Shown in pieces: positions 32,625 to 43,751 of a stretch of 64,000 nucleotides of DNA. Origin of the DNA: Spodoptera frugiperda (taxonomy: Eukaryota > Arthropoda > Insecta > Lepidoptera > Noctuidae); assembly GCF_023101765.2 (NCBI RefSeq), contig NC_064240.1:1612001-1676000 (forward strand), given 5' to 3'. The notes below the pieces were generated by a model that was not told the origin of the DNA, did no database searches, and saw nothing but the letters and a program-made list of their open reading frames with translations. The translations under genes and the position numbers were made by a program. Position 1 is the stretch's first letter. Every line of letters begins with the position of its first letter.

Positions 32625-32800
32625 TAAGATTTTTCCTGTGTCATGGGTGCGTTTACAAACACACAATTTCACATACACATGACACCAAGGACATCAATTA
32701 GTGGATCACTCACAGAATTGCTCCGTGAGGGAATCGAAGCCTGAAACTACACATCGCACGGCAGCCTAGCCACCGCAATAACAGTGCAGTCGCACATATA
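32625..32800 (-). repeat. SINE-B copy, near full length
   Basis: On the + strand 'taagatttttcctgtgtcat', 'gtgcgtttacaaacacacaa', 'gtggatcactcacagaattg', 'ctccgtgagggaatcgaagc', then a 16-bp insertion-like stretch and 'cggcagcctagccaccgcaa'. The head is longer than in other copies. Confidence 0.8.
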
Positions 32801-33476
32801 CCGTACAGTGAAACCTTCTTAATTGAGATATCGAGGGACCTTAAATTTGGTATCATTTATTTATATTTTCCCTAACCCAGTGCCTCAGATAACCAGGTAC
32901 AAATTATGATGATCAACACCGATAATATATGTACGTAATTGTAAATAGTCTCTTCAGTTTAAAGAGCTACTACACCATTAAAATAACAATGCATAAGAAT
33001 CATCACAATATACAACACTTAAACACCCATACATCAACGACAACAACCATTGACATGCAATAAAAAAAAAAAAAACATTTCCTACTACAGTTCAACAGAG
33101 GTTTTTGTCCGCATAAAACGGTAAATTCCTAGAACAGTTTTTAATAATGTACGGTGCATTCTGGGCTTTCCCGGTGGGAACAACGACTGGCCAGTAGCAG
33201 TAGCTATGTAGTACCAGTAGGTGGTGGCGAATCAATTGTTAATGCAGTGAAGACGACAGCTGCAATGCTCGTTAATGTTAAATTGTATAAAGGTGGTTGG
33301 AATGCAAGCTTGAAGCGTGTTTTCAGTACTTATTACTATGTAATAAGATAATTTTATAATGCTTTTATACATGTACAATTGTAGGTATGTAATCGTAAAA
33401 GTAAATCGTATTGTAAATTAGTGCACAATTTATTTTGTACCATGAATTTAATCTATTTAATTAAATTTTACCATGA

Positions 33477-33553
33477 ATGTGGAAGACTAAGGGGGATGCC
33501 TTTGTTCAGCAGTGGACTTCTCTCGGCTAATGCTGACGATGATAATGATGAAT
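33477..33553 (+). repeat. RTE-like LINE 3' terminus
   Basis: 'gatgcctttgttcagcagtg' + 'gacttctctcggctaatgct' followed by a GATGAT-like repeat is the typical 3' end of RTE-type LINEs in moths (GCCTTTGCCCAGCAGTGG, then GGCTGATGATGATG). Only the last about 75 bp remain. Confidence 0.65.
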
Positions 33554-33579
33554 TTAATCGTTCGTCTGCAATTAACAGA

Positions 33580-33723
33580 ATATCTTCATGAGTTTGATTG
33601 TTTATCCGTCACGCTGAACGGCTTTTGATGACATTTGGTATACAGACAGGGTATAAGCTGACTTGGGTGATAGAATACTTTTTATACAACGGGAACGCGG
33701 GTGAAGCCGCTGGCAGAAGCTAG
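33580..33723 (+). mobile_element. Helitron 3' part
   Basis: 'ctgaacggcttttgatgaca', 'tttggtatacagacagggta', a CG-rich block 'gggaacgcgggtgaagccgc' and the end 'tggcagaagCTAG' (33720-33723) before T. The 3' hallmarks are shared with 54123 and 62317. The 5' TC end was not found; the start given is approximate. Confidence 0.6.
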
Positions 33724-34167
33724 TGTTACATAATATGCTAAACAAAATCAAAGCTACGCAACAAAATAATTTAATTTAGTTACATAAATATAAACTCAGT
33801 AAGCACCGTAATTATTTAAATCGAATGAATAGAAATTTTCGATTCAATTTCCATTTGAGTTAACATGTAATTAAAAGTCTGGCATATTTTATAATTACTT
33901 TTCTGACGGAGGTAATTTAACTTTGTCAAATACAGAATTCGTATAAAATATAATAAGCGCAGTAGGGAAATAATAGGGTTCAATAAGGCAAAATAGGTTG
34001 ATAGATGGGAAATCATTTTGAAAAATTCAATTCCTCTCTTTGTCTTCGTAGAATTTTCTATCCCACTTCTATTATTAGGTTTGTTAGTGTGTACATAGGA
34101 ATCAATTGATATATAAAATCTAAGGATTTACTTACCTTAAAGCGTTTGTTATGGTCATGCCATTAAA
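33724..34167. other. AT-rich spacer with a donor-like site on the minus strand
   Basis: On the minus strand ATGACCATAACAAACGC + tttaag meets a consensus GTAAGT donor (forward 34130-34135). It is a single short match next to a SINE-A tail, so it is treated as unproven. No other feature seen. Confidence 0.35.
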
Positions 34168-34350
34168 GATTTTATCCCTTAAGAGGTAGGCAGAGGAACT
34201 GTACAATGTACACCCACTTTTCAAGATTTGTGTTATAATTATAAGTCCCATTTAATAGGGGGTGAACCTATTGCCATAGGCATTGAGCCCAGTAGGCTCA
34301 ATGCCAGACTCCATGCCACTACTCAATATTTTTGCGAAAAACTGAAAAAT
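34168..34350 (-). repeat. SINE-A copy, head lost
   Basis: On the + strand 'ccttaagaggtaggcagagg', 'cacccacttttcaagatttg', 'aatagggggtgaacctattg', then a local inverted duplication (cattgagcccagtaggctca + atg), and 'tgcgaaaaactgaaaaatgc' + cca. It joins directly to a SINE-B head. Confidence 0.75.
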
Positions 34351-34364
34351 GCCCAGTTGCCCGA

Positions 34365-34440
34365 TGACTGAAAGGTTAGTGCGGTAGCTGGGTAACTGGC
34401 TACCGTGCAACGTGGTGTAAGTTCGAAGCAATGAGTTTTC
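34365..34440 (+). repeat. SINE-B head fragment
   Basis: 'ggttagtgcggtagctgggt', 'aactggctaccgtgcaacgt' and 'ggtgtaagttcgaagcaatg' match the tRNA-like head with a decayed B box. Only the head is present. Confidence 0.6.
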
Positions 34441-34628
34441 TATGGTCTGAATTGTTTGAATACACATTCAAGGAAATGTAGAAATCTTATTCTTTTGATA
34501 AGTAGGTTAAATGGCATAACAATAATCATTCAAATTCGACGACTCTATTATTTAAATTGTAATAGGCTATTGAATTACCAGTTAGCATAAAACGTTAGCA
34601 TATGAGCAAAGGTTTCGTGTCGATTAAT

Positions 34629-34682
34629 TACAGTCGACCGCCGTCCACTCGGTTCATGTGTTCGATTCCCGCTCCAATACAC
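34629..34682 (+). repeat. tRNA-like B-box remnant
   Basis: 'cggttcatgtgttcgattcc' + cgctcc contains a near-perfect B box (TGTTCGATTCC). No A box or acceptor pairing is found, so a functional tRNA gene is unlikely. Probably another SINE head. Confidence 0.4.
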
Positions 34683-34771
34683 ATGCCTATTTATATTGTA
34701 TGGGTGCTGGGTTAGTCTAAACATAGTTTGTCTACCCTAGTTTATGCTTTCATGCTTTAGGAGCAGGTTGT

Positions 34772-34836
34772 ATCAAAGGGTAGGCAGAGGTACCACTTTT
34801 CACTATTTGTGTTATAAGTCCCATGTAATAGAGTGT
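34772..34836 (-). repeat. SINE-A tail fragment
   Basis: 'aaagggtaggcagaggtacc', 'acttttcactatttgtgtta' and 'taagtcccatgtaata' match the minus-strand SINE-A body and tail with an internal deletion. Confidence 0.65.
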
Positions 34837-35093
34837 AGGAAAGCCATGCTTTGACATAAATGGACGTGAATCAACGCATGCGTTGTGTTTCGTTTTGTGA
34901 GTGAGGTTACCGGAGAACCAATTACCCCAATCTTCCCCATCTCCGATTTCTCAACAACCCTTAAATTCCTAACCCCCCCAAAGGCCGACACACGTTCGAC
35001 GCCTCTGATATTTCAGGTATCAATGGGCGGCGGCGATTGCTTACGATCAGGTGATCCATCTGTTCATTTACTGGCTTATACCATAAAAAAAAG
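34837..35093 (+). repeat. SINE-D copy
   Basis: 'aaagccatgctttgacataa' + atgg, then 'cgcatgcgttgtgtttcgtt', 'gagtgaggttaccggagaac', 'gcggcgattgcttacgatca' and 'ctggcttataccataaaaaa'. The GC-rich 'ggccggctcg' part is deleted. Confidence 0.8.
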
Positions 35094-35835
35094 AAAATTA
35101 AGAATTTGTACATAAGTCTTAAAATCTTTAGCTAATGTTCCCACTAGTAAAGAATAAAGAACTAGCTTTTACTATCTTTTATAGTAGACATAAGCTCCAT
35201 ACAAAATGTGTCAAAATTCTACGGCTCGTAAGCAAATTTACCGATCGGTAGTTTATTGGAACGCGCCGTTAAGACTCCATAAACAAAAGCATTTAGCCAG
35301 TAACCATCATTAACTGACCAATAAAATCTAACTGGTTCCATACTTCTCCTAATCTACACGACTACACCCTTTTTCCTCGAAACATCTTAATGGCTGAGAA
35401 ACATTTTCTTCAAGGAAAATTCAATTTTCAGTATCAAAGTTTAAAGCTGACTTTGCATTAATAAGTTGGAACTTGATAGCCTGCCAAACGCAGAGAATCA
35501 ATAAGTTTATTTGGCTATGAAGATATTGTAGGAAGCCAGAAGAAATACTGTTGGGTTTGGGATATTAGATTTTTTTGTTCCTTTTGAATACTTTTAATTA
35601 TTTTGCTTTTTAATTAAGGAAACTCGTATAGATAGTATCAGGTACATTATTTTAAGATTAAAGAAATATTATTATAATTAGTTTCGTCGCGTATACAAAT
35701 GAACATAACATAACCTTGAAAGAAATATTGAGCATTAATCACCACGCTTGCTCAATGCGAGTTAGCGATTTTAGACTTATAATTAGACATTATAATCCCT
35801 GATTTCTTCAAGATGTTTTCCTTTGCTGTTCACTC
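35094..35835. other. AT-rich spacer with an old repeat at 35715-35832
   Basis: The right end matches 31076-31195 (see there). 'actagcttttactatc' at 35161 faintly resembles an inverted Helitron 3' end but has no CG-rich hairpin. No gene seen. Confidence 0.45.
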
Positions 35836-35901
35836 TTTCCACTCCGTTCCGCCTCGCCCAAGGCTGGAGAAGTCATTGGATGATTTTCCCCCCTTAAAAA
35901 A
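35836..35901 (+). repeat. SINE-C 3' fragment
   Basis: 'cgcctcgcccaaggctggag' + aagtcattggatgattttcc and a TTAAAAAAA end. Only the last about 65 bp remain. Confidence 0.75.
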
Positions 35902-36291
35902 ACCTCCTGCCTCTGGGCATCCACAAATGTATAATAATATACGTATAAAATACATCTTCAAGAATAACAAGGTAAAATCAGTACAGATAGAAAATACAGC
36001 GATGAAATCAAGCGTACGTGATTCAAGCTGGATAACAAAATAGTATTGTAGTGTGAAAAGAGGCAGACGAGACGAGATGAGACGTAACAGACAGGGCGAC
36101 GACATTTGTATGGTTAGAGATTGTGTTATATTCGCCTTACATCAGAATATACAGTAGCAGGTCCAACTATACCAATCTGTCAATTGTTTTCATTCGATTC
36201 TAGACTTTATATCAAAAGGATAAAGTTGAAATAGGATTTGGCAGAAAAGAGTAGGTTGAAATGCTGCTGTCTGGAGTATATGCCTAAATAG

Positions 36292-36425
36292 GTGGTGTAA
36301 CATGGAATGTGCGACGTCGCCGCGTCCGTGTACGCTGCTCATGAGGGATTCTTCTCTGTGAATTAAAACTAGTAGAGCTTTTCTTAGTACATTTGCGTAA
36401 AAATACAGTTATTTTAGTTTTTTTT
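36292..36425 (-). repeat. REP-8 copy
   Basis: On the + strand 'gtgcgacgtcgccgcgtccg', 'tgtacgctgctcatgaggga', 'ttcttctctgtgaattaaaa'. The inverse of CATGAGCAGC plus a CG-rich block places it with 8374. Confidence 0.6.
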
Positions 36426-36689
36426 TTTATGTTATAAGCCGGTATATGAGCAGTTGGATCACCTGATCGTAAGCAATCGCCGCCGCCCATGGACACCCGA
36501 ACCACCAGACAGGTGCGTTGCTGGTTAGGAATTTATGGGTAGTTGGGGAAGCGGGGATTGGGAAGGGGGTAATTGGGCCTTCGGTAACCTTACTCACACA
36601 ACGAAACACTACGCAAGCGTTGTTTCACGTCGGTTTTCACTTCGCTCGAGCCGGCCCATTCGTGCCGAAGAATGGCTCTCCCGCGCTGA
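36419..36689 (-). repeat. SINE-D copy, full length
   Basis: On the + strand 'ttatgttataagccggtata', 'tggatcacctgatcgtaagc', 'caatcgccgccgcccatgga', 'gcggggattgggaagggggt', 'cttactcacacaacgaaaca' and 'gccgaagaatggctctcccg'. Three small frames here are artefacts. Confidence 0.85.
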
Positions 36690-37861
36690 CCGAAGAACTT
36701 CGTTCTATTAACATTCGGTAACATAGAAAACCTCAACAATAATTTCAGTAAACTCGACACAAATATACGACTACACACTACCAATTAATTACAGGCTTAC
36801 AACACATTAGCTCACTATCTACTAACTTAACTATATACATTATACACTACGGGATTGCGTTTACATACGCAAATCACGTACACAAACAGCCACCAGGAAC
36901 AAAAGGGTTTTAAGCCTCTAACAAAACATGAGAGGAACTACATATTGCATGCAGATACCCTTTTTAGGAACCCTTTCTAATTGCTATCTTTTAATAGTGA
37001 TCTATAACATTTAATTCTTACTAAAGTATGTTTGTTTGTTACTCCTTCTCACTAAAAAGGCTGAAGAGAGATGAAACTTAGAACAAGGGTAGCTTATGGT
37101 CTGGAATAACACATAGGACACGAGTACTAAATAAATTAAAGCTTGGGTTACATCTGAATCTACCGCTCTTATGTTTTGATCTTATTTTTCATAAAGTGAT
37201 AGATGATAAAATTATTAGGAGTTCCTCAACATAAATCAATTAATTGTATTAATTATTTTATGCTTTCTAAAAGTAATGTCTAATCTGGGAAACTCCACAA
37301 TCACGCCATGCTACGAATTGACACTGCTTCATAAGTCATAATTATGATGAAGTCTATAGATTTAGAATCTTTACCAAATAGCATATAACTTTACCTCATA
37401 TCACTGCTACAATTCTATACTATAACAATTTTGTATTTGTGATAACTTACTGGTCTATAAATCTAATAATACTACAACTTTGTCAATATATTATAATCCA
37501 TTATCTACCCTATATATTATTATAAAGTTTTCTAGGCCAAAATACTAGATTATCGTAACTTCGTAACAATATTAAAGACCCACGTCTGCAAGTTATGAAA
37601 CTTCAAAAATTAGGTTTCTTTCATATTTTGTAGAGGAAAACTCCTTCGAAAGTTCTTACTTGAGTATTGGTTGGTAGTCTTAGGTATCTTTTTCAGTAAA
37701 ATTTACTTATACAAGAAAAGTAAATGACTTAATGATAAACCAAACTTCTAATTTTAGTAGTTTCTAATATTTATACTGAAGGGTCATCATTAACTTGTTT
37801 GTAACTATATTGTTTCCCACCTACTAAATTAATTATCGTGATCACCTAAATTAGATTAATC
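36690..37861. other. AT-rich spacer with Helitron-internal words
   Basis: At 37037-37140 'gatgaaacttagaacaaggg' and 'tagcttatggtctggaataa' + cacatagga match the internal part of the Helitron ends at 54123 and 62317, but no CTAG end follows. The remainder is unremarkable. Confidence 0.45.
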
Positions 37862-37990
37862 AGTTTCAAGCCTGTTTACGAGGAACTCGACTATTCATGA
37901 GCAGCGTTGCGACAGAGGCATGCAAGAGTAGCATCCGACGACAATCGTCGCGTCATGTGTCGCGGCAACATAATACTTAGTTTATTAGGT
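37862..37990 (+). repeat. REP-8 copy
   Basis: 'gaggaactcgactattcatg' + agcagcgttgcgacagaggc, then 'gacgacaatcgtcgcgtcat' and 'caacataatacttag'. It ends with the same words as the copy at 43133. Confidence 0.65.
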
Positions 37991-38073
37991 TTCTGTTTGT
38001 CTACAGAATTTGAAAGCTTTTCACCAGAAAAACTTACCCACGTCGAATATTTTGTTTTTTAAAGAGCACATTT

Positions 38074-38243
38074 TATGGTAAGCAATCTCCGCCGATTAAC
38101 TGGACAGGCGTGTCACCTGATGCGTAAGTAAGTGCGTTGCCGGCCTTTTGGAGGTTGGGAATTCACCAGAGGCATTTTGGGGATTAGGAATTTAAGGGTT
38201 GTTGGGGAATTGGGCCTCCGGTATCCTCACTCACAGAACGAAG
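38074..38243 (-). repeat. SINE-D copy, rearranged
   Basis: Pieces 'ttatggtaagcaatctccgc', 'gtgcgttgccggccttttgg', 'caccagaggcattttgggga', 'aagggttgttggggaattgg' and 'cggtatcctcactcacagaa' occur partly out of order, suggesting an internal rearrangement or insertion. Confidence 0.65.
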
Positions 38244-38538
38244 TTTTCACCAGAAAAACTTAACCATACACTAATATGGAGCTGTTATGTCGTTTTTAAA
38301 GTCAATAAATATGACGTAGTGATTGTTACAAATTACATTTCGATAGAGTTTACATAGGCTTAGTTAACAAGGAGATAGATGTATAGGCTCAGATGTCCGT
38401 ACATGACGTAAATTGCATTGCCATGTGTTCTATGTAAATGGCTGTCCATTACTGCCTAGTCCATTGGGAATATGTGTGATGTTGCGTGAGAATTTAGATG
38501 CTTGTACGTTTATATTTATGTACATATATCGTCGTTTC

Positions 38539-38815
38539 GTCACGCCTTTTTATCTCTGACGGGGTAGGCAGAGATGCATGTTATGACACGTAATGCCACT
38601 GTACAGTGTAACCACTTTTCGCCATTTGCGCAATAAGTCCCATGTAATTTTGTGTGAGCTATAGACCACAATTCCAGACTCAGTGCTACTATTGAGAAAT
38701 ATTTGAAAAACCGAAAAACCCAGTAGTACTTTGCACGACCCAGGTATCGAACCCGAGAGCCCTTACCCGGTAGTCACACTTGCAACCACTCGACCAAAAT
38801 GGCAGTCAGTATTTA
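38539..38815 (-). repeat. SINE-A copy, near full length, old
   Basis: On the + strand 'cgtcacgcctttttatctct' + gacggggtaggcagagatgc (tail), 'cacttttcgccatttgcgca', 'aaaaaccgaaaaacccagta', then the head 'aggtatcgaacccgagagcc' with a decayed B box and 'ttgcaaccactcgaccaaaa' covering the A box. Confidence 0.85.
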
Positions 38816-39444
38816 GCATAGCATTCAGTATAGGTATGTAGGTCCACATGTGTCATATCATAAGTTCATTACATTCACAAGTCACTGCTAAGCTATCGGT
38901 CTCCTTTACATACAAAGAGAATTAGCTCGCCACGCTTAACACACGTTGGAGATCGAAGTTGTCCAGGTTTATGATATAACCTCACGGCTCGGTGTCTGCT
39001 TAGGCATGTAAGTAGATATTGTGTACCGGTAAATAATAATTTACACTTACATAAATAGTTGTAAGTTCATGTAGTCAAGTTTAAACGACGAAAACTAACA
39101 CTATATTTACTTATACAAAAATTTTCGGTTCAAACATAGGATTGTACTTTCTATTCCTACACTCTCAAACCTCTAAGAAAGCTATTTAATTGACCGGAAG
39201 AAGATCCGGATCTTCCATTACTTTGCAAGGGATAGCGAGGTTCTTCCTGGTCCTATTCAAAGACAAATGCGTTTCTGTGCTTTCAAATTGGTTTTGAAAA
39301 CGTCTCAAAAACAATTATGTACCGTCATTAAAACGTTATTGTTGGCAGATCATAATTACAGGACAATTTATTCAAACAAAAATAATTTCTAAAACAGAAT
39401 TGCAGTCTTTTTTATTAATAGAACCTATTATATTATACCCTTTA
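38816..39444. other. AT-rich spacer
   Basis: No gene or repeat recognised. Confidence 0.5.
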
Positions 39445-39731
39445 AGTGTGAGAGAGCCATGTTTCGGCACGAAAGGGCCGGCTCGGCCGGAGTGACAGAC
39501 TTACAGCCTCACAGAAAACCGACGTGAAACAACTCTTGTGTTGTGTTTCGTTGTGTGAGTGTGGTTACCGGAGGCGCAATTACCCCCCTTCCCAATCTTC
39601 CCAATCCCCGATTCCCTAACAACCCTTAAATTCCTAACCTAAGCCTAAGGTGTTTTGGGTGTCCATGAGCGGTGGCGATTGCTTACCATCAGTTGATCCA
39701 TTTGCTCTTTTATCGGCTTATACCATAAAAA
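39445..39731 (+). repeat. SINE-D copy, reference full-length
   Basis: It runs 'gtgtgagagagccatgtttc', 'gggccggctcggccggagtg', 'cacagaaaaccgacgtgaaa', 'gtgagtgtggttaccggagg', 'aatccccgattccctaacaa', 'gcggtggcgattgcttacca' and 'tcggcttataccataaaaaa'. About 287 bp. The middle 'ccggcaacgcacttgtaacg' part is deleted. Confidence 0.85.
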
Positions 39732-40116
39732 ACCTATTGATACTAAATCTGCTTCGTGACATATTATGTATTTCAAGTTTCTTATTTAAATCCAACTTTC
39801 ACGAGAACTTTGTCAAAACCATATATTAAATCCTAACTTCCTTAATATAAATCCAAATCCGTTAGAATTTCCAATATGAGTACAACATGCCGTACGTCAA
39901 AGTTCTACCGAATGAAATGAAATTGATCAAGTAAATTCCGATCATTTAAATAATGGCACGGATATCGAACGCCTGACTTTGACAGCGAAGTTGTATCCCG
40001 CTTCTAAACTTTGTCAGCGAAATATTGAACAGAATTAATAATATCGTTTACGGAAAACGTTAAAGGAAATACGGTTAGGGATTGTGAAAATATGGAGATT
40101 TGTTTTTGTATATACA
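39732..40116. other. AT-rich spacer with a short local duplication
   Basis: 'ctttgacagcgaagt' (39977) and 'ctttgtcagcgaaat' (40009) repeat about 32 bp apart. Nothing else. Confidence 0.45.
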
Positions 40117-40246
40117 TACATAACGCCTGTTACCCATGAAAAGGTAGATACTACGGAACGCCAATAGCTACGAATCTTAGACACTTCTTTCATCAGTCTT
40201 TTCATGCATGCTTGTTGGTTAAAAGTACTTCTAATTTGGCACGTGT
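40117..40246 (-). repeat. LINE-A 3' end fragment
   Basis: On the + strand 'tacatacataacgcctgtta' + cccatg, 'cggaacgccaatagctacga', 'catcagtcttttcatgcatg', 'aaaagtacttctaatttggc'. Diverged, with a small deletion between 'ttctttc' and 'atcagtc'. Confidence 0.75.
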
Positions 40247-41249
40247 ATTTTACTAACGATTATTCTGTGTACTATATATTATGTAAATAATTATATACTA
40301 TCATAACTCCTTATTTACATAGTCTTTCGGTGACAAAAGAGTAAAATAAATTAATCATCACGATCCATGTAGTGTTGCAATTCAAAACTTATAGCAAAGT
40401 AACTAAAGTAACTTTCCTTACGGTCAGATCATGGTAAACAGTCAACGTTACCTTATTATAATGTAACCTACACCTGCAACACCATAGGCGTCTCAAAATA
40501 ATTATGCTTCGCGGACCATGGGGAAATTTCTCGATTTCTTTAACAATAATAATTTCTACTGTATGTATACCAAATTATTCTTTATTTGTTTACCTGAACA
40601 CCAAATACTAGGTGACTATGAAAGTAAGAAGTTACGTGTAAACCTGACCTACCAACTTCGAGAAACTCCATGACTATAAAGTTTAAAGAAAATATAGCTT
40701 CGCATAGCGGTGGTTCTACAGTTGACTGAAATGTATTATTTACCACAAAGCGTTGGGGTCTGTCTGTCTGTTCGCACAGCGCATGTGCACAACATTTATA
40801 GGGAGGAGACATGGCGAGTTCGCGGTAAAATATTGTTGCGGTAAATGTTTGATTTTTCGTAACTTATTTATAGTTTTCTTAATTCGTAATTTTTCATATA
40901 ATGTCTTGAATTCAATGAAGTGGTTAGAAGTTATCGAAGTTTTGTTGTTTATAATGATGTGAATATTAATGTTCGATTCTTTGAAGTAATTACACTGCCT
41001 TATGTAATGTAGTATCTGTAAACCTAAATTAAAATTTTATTTTTGTATTTAAAATTAATAATAATGCAATCATTTTGTTAGAATATATTTGATAAGAACG
41101 AAAAAAAAAATACACCGCTATTATAGTTCTAGCAAATAAAAAACTAGATTCACTCTTAGTTTAAAAACAAAATTAAGACTACCTTTACCTATAATAAATC
41201 TTAAATAAAATTTAAAAAAAATATTTACTCCGAAAACTTTACCTCGTAA
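40247..41249. other. AT-rich spacer, 1 kb
   Basis: Frames at 40582-40812 and 40753-40962 lack recognisable motifs. No repeat family match. Confidence 0.45.
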
Positions 41250-41254
41250 TTTTA

Positions 41255-41570
41255 CCGGCTTGCGTGTTCGGCCCATCCCTAGCTCATTCGAGCAGGGTAG
41301 TTCGCGGCCGTGCGGTAGAGGCCGCGCCCGCTTCCACGTTCCCTCCTAAATATTCCGCATTGCACTCCATCATTGCTCACCAATATCGAACCTAAAATGC
41401 AATTACCAAAAAACTGCAAGTGACGCGTCCTTGACCAGTGTTTCGAGCAAAAGTGCGAGCGATTTTGACACATGTGGCAGAGGGGAATAAGATTCAATAC
41501 CGCTTGGCACAAGCCTGGATAGCTCAGTGAAAAACAGTCCTTTGTGCGCCGGAATGACACGGTGAGTTTC
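41255..41570 (+). promoter_or_regulatory. CpG-rich island ending in ATG plus GTGAGT: possible promoter and first exon
   Basis: This 300-bp block is distinctly GC- and CpG-richer than its surroundings (ttcgcggccgtgcggtagag, gccgcgcccgcttcc). It matches none of the window's repeat families. It ends 'gcgccggaATGACACG' directly before GTGAGTTTCTG, a near-consensus donor at 41571. That would leave eight coding bases in exon 1. A long, T-rich, repeat-poor stretch follows, as in many first introns. The opposite strand has a 93-codon frame (41279-41560) with no family resemblance. I infer a host promoter and 5' UTR exon; an unrecognised GC-rich transposon is the alternative. Confidence 0.35.
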
Positions 41571-41576
41571 TGTGTC

Positions 41577-43132
41577 TAATTTTAATATACTCCAGGTACA
41601 TTATGTGTGTGGAAAATGAAGCTTTTTGTGGCGAAATGTGTGACGGTTTTCAGCTATGTTGGATATTTTGTTGGATTTCTATTTAAAGAATTTCAAAGGC
41701 TATTTCATACTTAGTTGAGAAAGTTTCGCATAGTTTTGAAAAGTAAAACTAGAATTTTGTTAAAACTTACTTTTCGTCGTGTACACATTTATTTGCCGTT
41801 ACAAATCTCAGTAAGTGTTTTGGATTAACATACACACATTTGGACGTGTATAAAAGAATCTTAATGTAGAACGTGTCAATGAACTTTCTATTTCCTTAAA
41901 CTTTTTTTGAGTCTTGGAGAAAATTGCAATTTTGTGTAGCAATATTGCGTCATTTTTCTGATATAGAAATGTGCCTAAATATTTCTAAGTAAATTCCGCA
42001 TAAAACTTCAGTTTTTCCTTCGTCCCATTCGCAATGCTCTCGAATTGCTAAAATAAACTCCATGAGCACACAATAAAGTTTAATGTCGACTGTAATAAAG
42101 ATAAATGTTAAAATGAGACACCAAACAATAACATTTTAGCGGTGATATCGCCGTGCAGTTTTTTTAAACATACAGATATTCATATTAGGTGGGATTCTGG
42201 TTATAAAATTAAAATTGTGTTTTTTTTTGTTCAAATATTGAAAGTAATGACAACCTGGGACCAAGGTTATTTTTTTCATAATCTTTCATAGCAGGTGCTA
42301 GTTACTTCAATAGTTTGTGTTAACTTATGTCACCCTCTCTTGTCCATTATTATAATGAGATCAGTAACTATTTATAATTGCGTGTATCTGCTGTAACTGT
42401 ACGTTTAAGGTATAATGTTGATATAGACAAATAATTTCTGTATTCTATAATTATTATATTGCATTAAAAGCTGTAATGAATCTTTGATCTTTCGAGCCTC
42501 GAAATTTTATTCACATCAGTACTGTACTTCATAAAATTCAATCAGAACATTACCAAATCCCCTTAATACCCCGCAATACAATAAAACATTGCATGCCAAA
42601 CAATGTTTTACACTGGAACATAAAAATTTTAAACCTCTGCAAAATCACGTTGGCTCCGTGGCGTCGCCGCCCCCATAACCCACCCATACATTCACAGCAA
42701 AACGTAACATTATGCGTTTTACCCTGGCACCATGCCAGCCTACGATGCCATGAAATCAGGCCATTGTTCATGTATAAACGTACGACAATACCACACGGTA
42801 GTAAATTGGCCAGATTTTTTAATGTTAATTTAATGCTTGGGTAAATTTTTGTCAGTAGGTAACTAAATTACCGTTGGGGTAAACAGGGAGATTTTTTTTG
42901 GGATATAATATTGTCAAACGTATACAATATAATTTGTAGGGGTACATACATATTTAATATAACACCTACATGTCACCAGTTATGATAATAGAGCGAGTCT
43001 GTTATTGTAATACTTAGACTATCTGAGTTAAATTATGTATTTGGAAATTAAAATGAAACAATTTTACTTATGATTTTATTATAACTTTCGTGAGACATAC
43101 TAATTAATTATTATGTTATCGGCTAACTCACG
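41577..43132. other. AT-rich, repeat-poor stretch, 1.55 kb
   Basis: No SINE, MITE or LINE piece recognised. A GC-balanced block at 42640-42780 has overlapping frames on both strands (83 and 73 codons) without recognisable motifs. It could be conserved non-coding or an unknown exon. A chance origin is not excluded. Confidence 0.4.
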
Positions 43133-43390
43133 TAACTGTTGGACGAGGAACTCGACTAGTTTCAAGCCATGCTAGAGGTTCATATTCATGATAAATATAA
43201 AAGATAAAGATAATTTATTTGTCAATCATGTGTATATTAAGGGTCTTATAAATAGGCATAAGTTCAACATGTTGAGTCAGACATACAAATATACAGAACA
43301 AAGATATACACATATCATGAGCAGCATTCCGCAACAGACGACGCGGCGATTGTCGCGCTACTTCTGACAGTAGCATAATACTTAGCATTA
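43133..43390 (+). repeat. REP-8 copy split by a 126-bp insertion
   Basis: 'gttggacgaggaactcgact', 'agtttcaagccatgctagag' and 'catattcatg' end at 43190. The copy resumes 'catatcatgagcagcattcc' at about 43312, then 'acgcggcgattgtcgcgcta' and 'tagcataatacttag'. The inserted part (about 43191-43311) is AT-rich. The near-repeat catattcatg / catatcatg at its borders may be a target duplication. Confidence 0.65.
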
Positions 43391-43751
43391 ATAATTAATT
43401 TTACATGTATTCAATCAAGAACCCGTTCGTTGAGTTATCATCGTGTTCACTGAACGAAACATTACAATGATAACATAGTACGAGGAATTCGGATTTTTTA
43501 ATCTGAACTGAACTTAATTGCCGAGGTAAATAGTGAGTCAGTAATCCTTGGGGGACAGTGAAATGGCGGCATTATTGGAGTTTAGGGGTAAGGCTGTTTG
43601 TTTTCTTTCGAGGGTAATAAGTGGTTTGTAGGGCAAAATCTTGTAGTATTTGTAAAGGTTTGTTCCGTATCTCAAAATAAATGATTTTACAAGTTAATGT
43701 GACTATTAACATGATAATACTATTACTTGTTACTTTTGTAGCATATATATA

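Larger units (their letters stand above)
31921..33476. other. Spacer around SINE-B and Helitron pieces
   Basis: The parts outside those repeats are AT-rich. A poly-A run sits at 33061-33075. A moderately GC-balanced block at 33150-33310 contains a 65-codon frame without recognised motifs. No splice-flanked exon is visible. Confidence 0.4.

Noticed and set aside
42550..42844. Overlapping 83- and 73-codon frames on opposite strands
   Set aside because: No recognised motif and no splice sites; kept only as a GC-balanced block in the spacer description.
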